A stretch of DNA of 64,000 bases from Chlamydiales bacterium (lineage in GTDB: Bacteria; Chlamydiota; Chlamydiia; Chlamydiales; JAAKFR01): contig JACKPM010000002.1 of the NCBI GenBank assembly GCA_024233495.1, positions 186,001 through 250,000 on the forward strand. Reading direction: 5' to 3'. The position numbers were made by a program, and so were the translations under genes. Shown here one piece after another: positions 26,370 through 33,503 of the stretch. How positions within the stretch are numbered: position 1 is the first letter of the stretch; each line of letters begins with the position of its first letter. The notes under the pieces were generated by a model. The model searched no databases, was not told the DNA's origin, and saw nothing but the letters and a program-made list of their open reading frames with translations.

Positions 26370-27266
26370 ATGAAGCGCGCACTGTTCACACTTTTCACAG
26401 TCATTTCATTTCAGGCGCATGCATTGGAGTGGAAGCAAAGTTTTGAAGAGGGCGTCTTCCAGAGCCAAGAAGAGAAGAAGCCTCTTCTTCTCTTCTTCAC
26501 TGCCTCTGATTGGTCGGGGTGGAGCATGAAGTTTAAAGACGACGTACTCGATTCCGATGCTTTCAAAGAGAAAATAGGGGAGAGCTTTATCTGTGTTGAG
26601 ATTGACTCTCCTCTACATGCACCTCCCGCTCCTGAAAAGGAGCGCTTTAGTGTAGATGAGTTTCCCACGCTACTGCTTCTTGCTCCTGATCAAAAAGAGA
26701 TTGCACGTTTTGGCTATCTCCCTATGAGTGGAGAGCAGCTTGCTCATGACCTTCTCTTTGTTGTGGCGCAAGATCAAGATCTCTCCTACCTCCTTAATTT
26801 GCTCACTAGAGGGGAGAGAACGCAGACGATTCTTAAGAAGGCATACGATCTTGCCCAAGAGCTTTGCGCTCAAGAGGCGATCGATCAAGTGTTAGATTAC
26901 GGAATTGAGAGCAAGGAACCAGGATTCTATCTCGTCGAAAAGTACCGCCGTACACTTGATTTAGGTCTTAAAAAGAGCATTGAAGAGAGTGGCGATGTTG
27001 AGCTTCTCTACAATGTAGCACTCATTGATTTCCAAGCTTCACCTACTAAAATTGCTCCCCTAGAGCATTTTCTAGAGATGCATGGAGAAAAGGTGCAAAA
27101 GCACAGATGGCAGCTTGAAATGATGATTGCACAGTTTTATCTTGAAAAGGGCGATGCCGAGCAAGCCCTTGAGCATGCTGAGATCGCTGAAGAGAGTGCT
27201 CCGAGAAGTCGTGTAGATGAAATCACTCGCTTTTCCCAGATTGTATCTGAGAAAGCTCCTCTTTAA
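26370..27266 (+). CDS. Exported thioredoxin-like protein lacking the CxxC cysteines
   Basis: A 298-aa protein with signal peptide MKRALFTLFTVISFQAHA and a thioredoxin-like domain in residues 20-135. Where the neighbour has SDWCGWCKK this protein has SDWSGWSMK, so both redox cysteines are serine. The cis-Pro loop DEFPTLLLLAP remains. Residues 150-298 are helical, TPR-like repeats. It cannot act as a disulfide oxidoreductase through this site, so a binding or chaperone role is likely. It corresponds in position to CT783. Its 3' end overlaps rnpA (convergent) by 44 bases. Confidence 0.8.
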   Translation: MKRALFTLFTVISFQAHALEWKQSFEEGVFQSQEEKKPLLLFFTASDWSGWSMKFKDDVLDSDAFKEKIGESFICVEIDSPLHAPPAPEKERFSVDEFPTLLLLAPDQKEIARFGYLPMSGEQLAHDLLFVVAQDQDLSYLLNLLTRGERTQTILKKAYDLAQELCAQEAIDQVLDYGIESKEPGFYLVEKYRRTLDLGLKKSIEESGDVELLYNVALIDFQASPTKIAPLEHFLEMHGEKVQKHRWQLEMMIAQFYLEKGDAEQALEHAEIAEESAPRSRVDEITRFSQIVSEKAPL

Positions 27267-27543
27267 GAGCTTCTACTGTAGGTAAGATGTCATTTAGAGG
27301 AGAGATGTGGATAATCAATCCCTCGCTCTTTGATTGTCGGTAAGCTTCCCGTACGCGCCGTTTGAAGGCATTGCGCTCATGCGCCTTGCCAAACTTCTTG
27401 GAAACCGTGATACCAAGTTTAGATTCAATTGATTTTTTTACTTTGATGCGAACAGAGGAACTTTTGCGCCACTCGCCACAGCGGGCGAGGTCGCGAAATT
27501 CATACGACTTGAGAAGTCGTTTCTTCTTGGGAAATGAGAACAT
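27223..27543 (-). CDS. rnpA: Ribonuclease P protein component
   Basis: A 106-aa basic protein with the RNR signature KKFGKAHERNAFKRRVREAY, which binds the RNA subunit in tRNA 5' maturation. It lies two bases downstream of rpmH, the classic pair. The C-terminal coding region overlaps the convergent thioredoxin-like gene. Confidence 0.95.
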   Translation of the reverse strand: MFSFPKKKRLLKSYEFRDLARCGEWRKSSSVRIKVKKSIESKLGITVSKKFGKAHERNAFKRRVREAYRQSKSEGLIIHISPLNDILPTVEALKEELSQIQSGKSE

Positions 27544-27545
27544 TT

Positions 27546-27683
27546 CTAAGCGGGTACAAGATGGCGGCGCCCCATGCGACGGCGACGATTAATAATTTTT
27601 CTGCCATTTGCCGTTTTCATGCGCGCTCTGAATCCAAGTTGAGCCTTTCTTCTTCTTCGACTAGGTTGATAGGTACGCTTCAT
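27546..27683 (-). CDS. rpmH: 50S ribosomal protein L34
   Basis: The 45-codon frame reads [18 protein letters not shown] and ends MGRRHLVPA, matching L34 over its whole length. AAGGA lies six bases upstream of the ATG. The gene is followed directly by rnpA. Confidence 0.97.
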   Translation of the reverse strand: MKRTYQPSRRRRKAQLGFRARMKTANGRKIINRRRRMGRRHLVPA

Positions 27684-27695
27684 GGTTCATCCTTT

Positions 27696-27771
27696 GTTTT
27701 TGGAAGGACCACGATAGCAGAGGGGCGAAAAAAAAACAACTGTTGAGTTTTATGCCTTCCTTCGGTAAACT
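27696..27771. promoter_or_regulatory. Divergent promoters for rpmH-rnpA and rpmJ-rpsN
   Basis: On the minus strand TTGTTT, 17 bases and TATCGT point toward rpmH, with the T-tract in the spacer. On the plus strand TTGAGT (27743-27748), 17 bases and TAAACT (27766-27771) point toward rpmJ. Both are moderate matches with ideal spacing. They are placed from sequence only. Confidence 0.5.
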
Positions 27772-27803
27772 CCCTGGGAAAGATACGAAATAGGATTTTA
27801 CCG

Positions 27804-27941
27804 ATGAAAGTAAAGGCTTCGATTAAAGCAGATCCTTCAAAAGGGGATAAGTTAGTCCGTAGAAGAGGACGACTCTACATTATTAACAAGAAAGACCCGA
27901 ACCGCAAGATGCGGCAGAAGGGACCTGCAAAGAAAAAATAG
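27804..27941 (+). CDS. rpmJ: 50S ribosomal protein L36
   Basis: A 45-codon frame, [20 protein letters not shown], ending RQKGPAKKK. This is the L36 form without the zinc-binding C-x2-C cysteines. It is followed nine bases later by rpsN, the chlamydial order rpmJ-rpsN next to rpmH-rnpA. Confidence 0.93.
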   Translation: MKVKASIKADPSKGDKLVRRRGRLYIINKKDPNRKMRQKGPAKKK

Positions 27942-27949
27942 GGTAGGTA

Positions 27950-28255
27950 ATGGCAAAGAAATCAGCGATTGCAAAGCAGAACAGACGTGCGAAATTGGTC
28001 TCTATGAACCGTGAGAGACGGGACTATCTCCGCAAGAGATGTAAAGATCTTCGTTTAAGTGAAGAGGAAAGAGAAGAAGCGCGCGTGGCTTTGAATAAGA
28101 TGCGTCGAGATACATCTCCCTCTCGTCTTAAGAACCGTTGCAAGCTAACTGGTCGTCCACATGCTTACCTGAGGAAGTTCGGGGTTTCTCGTATTTGCTT
28201 CCGCGAGCTTGCGGGCATGGGGATGATCCCTGGCGTCACCAAAGCCTCTTGGTAA
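27950..28255 (+). CDS. rpsN: 30S ribosomal protein S14
   Basis: A 101-aa S14 of the long, zinc-independent type: no CxxC pairs, and the conserved C-terminus [27 protein letters not shown] site precedes the ATG. It ends the conserved block. The next 5 kb is accessory. Confidence 0.97.
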   Translation: MAKKSAIAKQNRRAKLVSMNRERRDYLRKRCKDLRLSEEEREEARVALNKMRRDTSPSRLKNRCKLTGRPHAYLRKFGVSRICFRELAGMGMIPGVTKASW

Positions 28256-28280
28256 ACACGGTATCCCCAAGTGCACTTCA

Positions 28281-28454
28281 AATCTTTTGGCTGATTTTAT
28301 GCTGATCTAGTGCTTTGGGGGGGCGTTAATTTTGTGGGTGCCTAAATTATAGGAGCAATGCTTTCACAGATCTTCTTGAAGGCTCTCCTTAGCATATTAC
28401 TGGCGCAACCTGCTGCCGAAATCTGATAGCTCCGAGCAAAATCACCAAAAGATT
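28281..28454. repeat. Inverted-repeat element downstream of rpsN
   Basis: AATCTTTTGGCTGATTTT (28281-28298) is mirrored by AAAATCACCAAAAGATT (28438-28454), differing by one base insertion. The 140-bp interior has no gene. The left arm shares CTTTTGGCTGATTTT with the cysS-lysS spacer near 16420, so it is probably a dispersed MITE-like element. It fills the gap between rpsN and the sulfotransferase gene. Confidence 0.65.
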
Positions 28455-28476
28455 ACCAAAATTCGATTATCGCCTT

Positions 28477-29217
28477 TTATTCCCAGTGGAAGCGTTCAGC
28501 TAGATGCTTCGGAAGGAGGGCATTGACGTATTCTTGCTGTTCCTGAGTGAGAAGCTCTCTCCATTGGGTCATATGCTTGGTCGTAAATGATGAGTGCACA
28601 TTGGGAAAGCGTTGATTTAGATGCTTCTCCTTGAAATGACTCTCCTTCCCCCCAAACTCGGTTACTAGTGTCCGAAGAAAAGAGAGGGGAGCGCTGCGGA
28701 GTGCGTCGTATTCAGTAATCAGCGCTCTCCCTTGCTCTAAAGAATCTGCAAATGCAACCCACTCCTCTGTCCAGTGAATTGCGCTTTTATAAAAATGATC
28801 GATTTGCCAGTTAACTTTTGATTCAAAATCCCAATGGTAGTACTCCTTAGGAGGTTCTTCATGACTTTGGTATTCATAGTAACGTTGATGTGTCTGTAAT
28901 CGATCGAGCTGAAGCACATAGGAAACAAGCGCTTGTCTAGGATCACGTACGTGAATGATAAGCTTTGGAAGTTCTTTTAAACTCTCATCTGGAAAGCGTC
29001 TAAAACTGCAAATCACGTTTCTTTTAAGAATCTGTTCAATAGTGGAATCTGCCAAGAGTGGAGCTTTAAAAAACTGCGCTAACATGCGGGAGATTTCCCA
29101 CCCACCAGAACGGGGGAAAGAGGCGATCACAATAGGGGCTGTATTGCGGTTGGATTGAAAGAAAAGAGCTAAAAGGAGGAGGGGAAATACAAGGAAAATA
29201 AAAGGCCATTTCTTCAT
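28477..29217 (-). CDS. Membrane-anchored sulfotransferase-like protein 1
   Basis: A 246-aa protein with an N-terminal hydrophobic anchor (WPFIFLVFPLLLLALFF) and a sulfotransferase P-loop fold. The 5'-phosphosulfate loop VIASFPRSGGWEISRML and the 3'-phosphate motif LIIHVRDPRQALVSYV bind PAPS in this family. The C-terminal LTQEQQEYVNALLPKHLAERF matches three paralogues at 30904-33331. It is the most divergent of the four (PRSGGW instead of PKSGT). The ATG at 29217 is preferred over an upstream TTG. Substrate unknown. Confidence 0.75.
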   Translation of the reverse strand: MKKWPFIFLVFPLLLLALFFQSNRNTAPIVIASFPRSGGWEISRMLAQFFKAPLLADSTIEQILKRNVICSFRRFPDESLKELPKLIIHVRDPRQALVSYVLQLDRLQTHQRYYEYQSHEEPPKEYYHWDFESKVNWQIDHFYKSAIHWTEEWVAFADSLEQGRALITEYDALRSAPLSFLRTLVTEFGGKESHFKEKHLNQRFPNVHSSFTTKHMTQWRELLTQEQQEYVNALLPKHLAERFHWE

Positions 29218-29375
29218 CGTCGCAGAGGCTAACAAAAAAACAAATTATGCTCTAGAAGAGTTTTTTATTAGCGGGTTTAATCAAATTTACTTCTCTTTAA
29301 GGCCTATCTTTTATAGAAAAAATCTGCAATCTCTAGAAAAGGGAAGATGACATCCCCTGGAGATTCTTGAGGTGG

Positions 29376-29508
29376 GGCGGGAGATTTTCTAGACAAAATG
29401 CACAAGCGAAATGAGTCGCCAAAGCACTACCTACTTCCGAGGTCTTAAGAGTGCATTTTGGCAGAAAAGATCCGGCTGACAAAGGAGAAAATTTGACGAC
29501 ACCATCTA
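29376..29508. repeat. Inverted-repeat element, family 2, left-truncated copy
   Basis: From GGGAGATTTTCTAGACAAAA to AAATTTGACGACACCATCTA this matches the 167-bp element at 5681-5847, but the outer left arm is missing or replaced. The right 60 bp is nearly identical between copies. It occupies most of the gap between the first sulfotransferase and the GYF-like gene. The remaining gap sequence (29236-29375) is AT-rich and has no gene I can support. Confidence 0.8.
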
Positions 29509-29533
29509 GTCTAAAAAAACTTGATGATGTGCC

Positions 29534-29941
29534 CTATTGAGCACTTATCTCACGCTCGATCTCAGGGAGCTCTGAAAGCTTTTTCCACTCCTTCATCCCC
29601 TCACCCCATACAAGGGTCTCTTTCTTCTCCTTCACCTTCTCGATGAAGTCGGGGAACTCAAAAGGGCCCTGCTGCTTGTGAGTGGGATCGAGGTAGTACC
29701 ACATTTTTATCCACGCATCGCTCCTCTCAAGCTTAGGAGGAGGCACAAAGCGCTTTTCAGCGGGCTTTTTAGAAAAAGAGGGGACAATATAGAGAAGAAT
29801 AAGGCCAAAAATACCAAAGAAAAAGCCGAGAAAAAACCAGACAAGAGGCTTCTTATGCTTTTTCTTGGCTAGATGGGAACAGAGGAGCCCCATAGCGCCA
29901 GAGAAGAGAAGTACATTGAGTAGTTGCATTTTGCCTAACAT
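29534..29941 (-). CDS. Membrane protein with C-terminal GYF_2-like domain
   Basis: A 135-aa protein. Two hydrophobic segments (LLNVLLFSGAMGLLCSHLA and PLVWFFLGFFFGIFGLILLY) lie in residues 7-55, then a basic-proline linker. A C-terminal domain with MWYYLDPTHKQQGPFEFPDF and LVWGEGMKEWKKLSEL resembles the GYF_2/DUF4339 pattern (WYY...GP...W..GM..W). Such domains are thought to bind proline-rich peptides. Function unknown. It is divergent from the Asp23-family gene. Confidence 0.7.
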   Translation of the reverse strand: MLGKMQLLNVLLFSGAMGLLCSHLAKKKHKKPLVWFFLGFFFGIFGLILLYIVPSFSKKPAEKRFVPPPKLERSDAWIKMWYYLDPTHKQQGPFEFPDFIEKVKEKKETLVWGEGMKEWKKLSELPEIEREISAQ

Positions 29942-29991
29942 AAGAGTATATTTTACCTTGAATCGAGATTTACAATCAATAGGGTAGAGTT

Positions 29992-30447
29992 ATGGCGGAG
30001 CAAACTAAATTTGACAGCAAAGAGTTTGAGGTCCCAAAAACCGTCTTTAGCCACGATATTGAGACACGGGTAATTCAAGTAATTATTTTGCATTGCCTTA
30101 ACAAAATCGGGGGCGTTTCATTGATGGGCGGCACGTTAATCGACACGCTTTTTGGGCGGGGCGATGTGGAACGTGTCAAGGGGATCTTCGTTGAGCAAGA
30201 TAGCAAAAACCACCTTGTCAAGGTAAAGATTGAGGTCAATGTGGAGTATGGCATGACGATTCCAGAGATCTCACAGAAAGTGCAAAACCAGGTGGTAGAG
30301 GAAATCACGAAGCTCACAGGGCTACATGTGGCTTCTGTTCACCTTGTAGTGAAAGGTCTTATTTCAAGGATGGATATGGTAGAGCACCAAGAAGATATGC
30401 TTTACCCGGCCTCTCTAATCCCTGCAGAGACTGAGTCTACTGATTGA
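29992..30447 (+). CDS. Asp23/Gls24 family protein
   Basis: A 151-aa alkaline-shock-type protein. The core VIQVIILHCLNKIGGVSLMG, VKVKIEVNVEYGMTIPEISQ and VQNQVVEEITKLTGLHVASV is the DUF322/Asp23 pattern. These cytosolic proteins sit at the membrane through an AmaP-type anchor, and the next gene is such a protein, overlapping by one base (TGATG). The pair is probably a membrane-associated envelope-stress module. Confidence 0.85.
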   Translation: MAEQTKFDSKEFEVPKTVFSHDIETRVIQVIILHCLNKIGGVSLMGGTLIDTLFGRGDVERVKGIFVEQDSKNHLVKVKIEVNVEYGMTIPEISQKVQNQVVEEITKLTGLHVASVHLVVKGLISRMDMVEHQEDMLYPASLIPAETESTD

Positions 30448-30956
30448 TGCGCTTTGAGATCGTTTTCGTCTCCTTAGTGGCCCTGCTACTTGCAGCAATC
30501 TTATTGGGGGTGGGAGTCGTGATGATTTTCTCCCCATTTTACCCTCTTCCTTATCAGGCGATCGCTACACTTTTTCAAAAGCCCCTCTTTTTTGGTGTGC
30601 TCTTTGTTGTGGTGGCTGCGTTGCTGATTGCAGCCTTTTTAGGATTAACGCGACGTCGATACCTTCGCTTTAAAATGGGAGGATACTCTCTTTCGGAGGC
30701 TGTGCTGACCCGGATGGCGCGCAAAAACCTTGAGGAATTGTTTCCAAAAGATGAGCTTTTTTGTGAGGTGGTTGTGCGTAGAGGGAAAAAGCTCAACGTG
30801 ACAGCACACCTTCCTCCTGTTGAGGAAAAAACCCTTGAGGAGGTTGAGGAGAGGCTAACCGCTCTTTTCCAAAAGCAGTGTGGGTTTCATAACCACTTCT
30901 ATTTTAACGTTTCCACGCGAAGCGTTCAAAGTACTCCTGCGGAATCATCGCAGTGA
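30447..30956 (+). CDS. AmaP-like membrane anchor for the Asp23 protein
   Basis: A 169-aa protein. Two transmembrane helices (residues about 3-28 and 45-67) are followed by a cytosolic domain. The layout matches AmaP, the membrane anchor of Asp23 in Firmicutes. It starts at the ATG overlapping the stop of the upstream Asp23 gene. Its last 53 bases overlap the convergent sulfotransferase gene at 30904. The assignment is from topology and neighbour, not from strong motif identity. Confidence 0.65.
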   Translation: MRFEIVFVSLVALLLAAILLGVGVVMIFSPFYPLPYQAIATLFQKPLFFGVLFVVVAALLIAAFLGLTRRRYLRFKMGGYSLSEAVLTRMARKNLEELFPKDELFCEVVVRRGKKLNVTAHLPPVEEKTLEEVEERLTALFQKQCGFHNHFYFNVSTRSVQSTPAESSQ

Positions 30957-31722
30957 CGCGCTTTTGCTGCTCAGGTGTAAGCACTGAGCGCCACTCTTGA
31001 GAGTCACCTTTTCTAAAGTGTAGTTTCCCTTTTTCCTTCTTTGGTAGATGCTTCTCTTTGAATTGAGCCGTAGAGATTCCATTAAAGGCTAAAATAGAAG
31101 TAAAAAATTCGACGGGGTGTTCACGCAGATCATCGTATGAGGTGAACATTATGTCTAACTCATTGTGATTTTCGGCAAAATCTACCCAGCGAGCAATCCA
31201 GTCTAAGCAGTTTACATAAAAATGATCGATCACCCAGTCGATTTTTTGCTCAAGCGAATACTTATAGAAGTCAGCTTCAATTTCACAAAGGTTTGAAACT
31301 GAGGTGTATTCTTGCTCCTCTTGCATATGCAGTGCGAGGTTTTTTGCAATATGGAAGGTCATAGAGGTAAGGCATTGTCTTGGATCACGTACGTGGACAA
31401 TGATGCGGTCAAAATGGTGAGAAAGCTTTTCTAAATTTTCTTTCGCAGGAGGGTAGTGATGGATAACTAGGCATCCTTTTTTCATTAGGGAATCGAGATG
31501 CGGTTGATCGACTATCAAATCAGGAAAAGGGGTAAGAATAGGTTCTCTGTGTATGGGAGACCCAAAGCAATTTTGCAGTACTGTTTGGATATAAACCGTA
31601 CCTGACTTTGGGATTGTCGCAATCAAAATAGATTTATGTTTGCTTTTGGCAGTACATCCAATAAGCGCGATCGTTAGTAAGAGAAATACGATGCAACGAG
31701 GATATTTCACTATTTTACCCAT
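30904..31722 (-). CDS. Sulfotransferase-like protein 2, possible lipoprotein
   Basis: A 272-aa P-loop sulfotransferase relative: ILIATIPKSGTVYIQTVLQN (5' PAPS loop) and RIIVHVRDPRQCLTSMTF (3' PAPS motif). The C-terminal segment KLHFRKGDSQEWRSVLTPEQ is shared with the next two genes. The N-terminus CIVFLLLTIALIGCTAKSK has a plausible lipobox (LIGC), so the protein may be exported and lipidated. Its start overlaps the stop of the adjacent paralogue by 13 bases. The target is unknown. Confidence 0.78.
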   Translation of the reverse strand: MGKIVKYPRCIVFLLLTIALIGCTAKSKHKSILIATIPKSGTVYIQTVLQNCFGSPIHREPILTPFPDLIVDQPHLDSLMKKGCLVIHHYPPAKENLEKLSHHFDRIIVHVRDPRQCLTSMTFHIAKNLALHMQEEQEYTSVSNLCEIEADFYKYSLEQKIDWVIDHFYVNCLDWIARWVDFAENHNELDIMFTSYDDLREHPVEFFTSILAFNGISTAQFKEKHLPKKEKGKLHFRKGDSQEWRSVLTPEQQKRVTAMIPQEYFERFAWKR

Positions 31723-32495
31723 CCAAATCGTTGAAAATAGTGTTCCGGGATTAGAGCTGTGGCTCGCCTTTGTTGCTCAGCGGTAAGCACAGCTCGCCAC
31801 TCCTGAGAATCGCCCTTGCGGTAGTGCAACTTTCCTTTTTCTGGCATCGGCAGATGCTTTGTTTTGAGCTTTTCTCGTGAAAGTCCACTAAAGGCTAAAA
31901 TAGAGCTGAAAAAATCAAAAGGGCACTCCCGTAAATCGCTGTAAGAGGTCACAAGAACCTTAATTTTATCTTGCTGATCAATAAACTCTAGCCAGTGTTC
32001 AATCCAAGAAACAGCGTTAGGGATAAAGTGATCGATATGCCAGTCGATCTTTTGCTCTAAGTTAAGCTTGTAGTAGTCAGGATAGACTAATGATAGTCCA
32101 ACTGTGCGCGCTACCTCTTTCTCTTCATCATAATGGTTGGCAAGGTCGATTGCGACGTGGTGAACAACAGAAAGAACACATTCACGTGGATCACGAATGT
32201 GGACAATAACACGGTCCATATAGCGGGAGATTCTCTCGATGTTTTCTTCTGTTGGTGGATAGTGATTGACTATCACGCAACCCTTGCTCATGAGTTGGTC
32301 AAAATTCTGATTTTCAAACTTTCCAAAAGGAAAAGGTAGAGGATCTGCCTCTCTATATGCCTGAAGATGTGTGGTTTGGCAAAGAGCTTGGCAAATATAG
32401 GCTGTGCCAGACTTCGGAAGGGTAGCAACTAGAATTGCGGGCTTAGCTTCACAAAAAGTGGTGAGTAAAATCAGAAAAAAAAGGGTATTTCTCAT
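31710..32495 (-). CDS. Sulfotransferase-like protein 3, with signal peptide
   Basis: A 261-aa paralogue with cleavable-looking signal MRNTLFFLILLTTFCEA, then ILVATLPKSGTAYICQALCQ and RVIVHIRDPRECVLSVVHHV, the two PAPS-binding motifs. LHYRKGDSQEWRAVLTAEQQ is nearly identical to copy 2. The mature protein would be periplasmic or secreted, where bacterial PAPS is not expected. It overlaps its neighbours at both ends, so copies 4, 3 and 2 form one operon. Confidence 0.8.
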   Translation of the reverse strand: MRNTLFFLILLTTFCEAKPAILVATLPKSGTAYICQALCQTTHLQAYREADPLPFPFGKFENQNFDQLMSKGCVIVNHYPPTEENIERISRYMDRVIVHIRDPRECVLSVVHHVAIDLANHYDEEKEVARTVGLSLVYPDYYKLNLEQKIDWHIDHFIPNAVSWIEHWLEFIDQQDKIKVLVTSYSDLRECPFDFFSSILAFSGLSREKLKTKHLPMPEKGKLHYRKGDSQEWRAVLTAEQQRRATALIPEHYFQRFGWVK

Positions 32496-33331
32496 TACCT
32501 ACTCCACCCGAAACGTTTAAAATAGGTGTCAGGAATCATTGCTGTAACCTTTTCTTGTTGTTGGGGGGAGAGCACTCTACGCCACTCTTCTAGCTCCCCT
32601 TTTCGGAAGTGAAATCTTCCAGGGCGCACTGTGCGAAGATAGCGCGCTTTGAAAACGCTCCTGTCGATTCCATTGAACTCTAAGATGGAACGGAAAAACT
32701 CCACCGGGTGATCATGAAGGTCACTATATGAAGTGACCATCACATCTAGTTCATCATGAGTGTCGATGAAACGTGTCCACTCCGCTAGCCAGGCGATCTC
32801 ATTGGGGACATAATTTTCGATAATCCAGTCAAGTTTCTGTTCGAAGCTATACTTATAGTAATCATCAGGAATAGGAGCTAAGAGGTTTGCATAGGCTAAT
32901 TCTGGATCTTTGCTTATCGGGAGAGCAATGTACTGTTCTAGGTAGTATGCCAATGAAACGGCGCACTGCCTTGGATCACGTACATGTAGTACTAAGCGAT
33001 CTAGCTTGCTTGCAATTGTGCAGATATTGTCTTCTGAAGGGGGATAGTGACAGATATCGACAGCTCGCTTTTTGACAAAGCGCTCATATTTTTTTTTGTC
33101 GATTCTTTCGTTTGGAAAGGGGAGTTTTTCATTACAAAGTGTAATGGGACAGTGGAAACACCGTTGCAATGTATTGCGCATATAGATGGTTCCAGACCTC
33201 GGGAGAGCGGCAATGAGAATGGGAGCCTTTCCTCTCTTTAGGTTTTGCTTGTTTTGATAGAGGTTTATTGTGAGGCCTGCAAGGGCGACAACAGCGAGTA
33301 TTCCTATGGTAATCAGAGAGCGTTTAATCAT
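32495..33331 (-). CDS. Sulfotransferase-like protein 4, membrane anchored
   Basis: A 278-aa paralogue and first of the three-gene operon. The N-terminal anchor is SLITIGILAVVALAGLTINL. The PAPS loops are ILIAALPRSGTIYMRNTLQR and RLVLHVRDPRQCAVSLAYYL, and the shared C-terminus is FHFRKGELEEWRRVLSPQQQ. The type II anchor topology resembles eukaryotic Golgi sulfotransferases. An inverted-repeat element lies directly upstream, so the operon promoter must be within or beyond it. Confidence 0.8.
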   Translation of the reverse strand: MIKRSLITIGILAVVALAGLTINLYQNKQNLKRGKAPILIAALPRSGTIYMRNTLQRCFHCPITLCNEKLPFPNERIDKKKYERFVKKRAVDICHYPPSEDNICTIASKLDRLVLHVRDPRQCAVSLAYYLEQYIALPISKDPELAYANLLAPIPDDYYKYSFEQKLDWIIENYVPNEIAWLAEWTRFIDTHDELDVMVTSYSDLHDHPVEFFRSILEFNGIDRSVFKARYLRTVRPGRFHFRKGELEEWRRVLSPQQQEKVTAMIPDTYFKRFGWSR

Positions 33332-33345
33332 AACTAGTGTTTAGA

Positions 33346-33499
33346 GTCAAATCAGTTGAAAATTTTACAAGTTCATACCATTTGGCTTTACCAAAGATCG
33401 TGCTCGTTCTCATAGACCATAAATGGTCTAAGTCGAACTTTGCGCTTACTTTGGCTTTGCCATCTGGCACGAATTTGTAAAATTTTTAACCGATTTGAC
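33346..33499. repeat. Inverted-repeat element, family 1, copy 1
   Basis: A 154-bp element with ends GTCAAATCAGTTGAAAATTT and AAATTTTTAACCGATTTGAC and the central palindrome TAGACCATAAATGGTCTA followed by AGTCGAACTTTGCGCTTA. Inner arms TTTGGCTTTACCAAAG and CTTTGGCTTTGCCA also recur in copy 3 in the opposite orientation. There is no ORF. It separates the sulfotransferase operon from uvrC. Confidence 0.88.
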
Positions 33500-33503
33500 T
33501 ATA

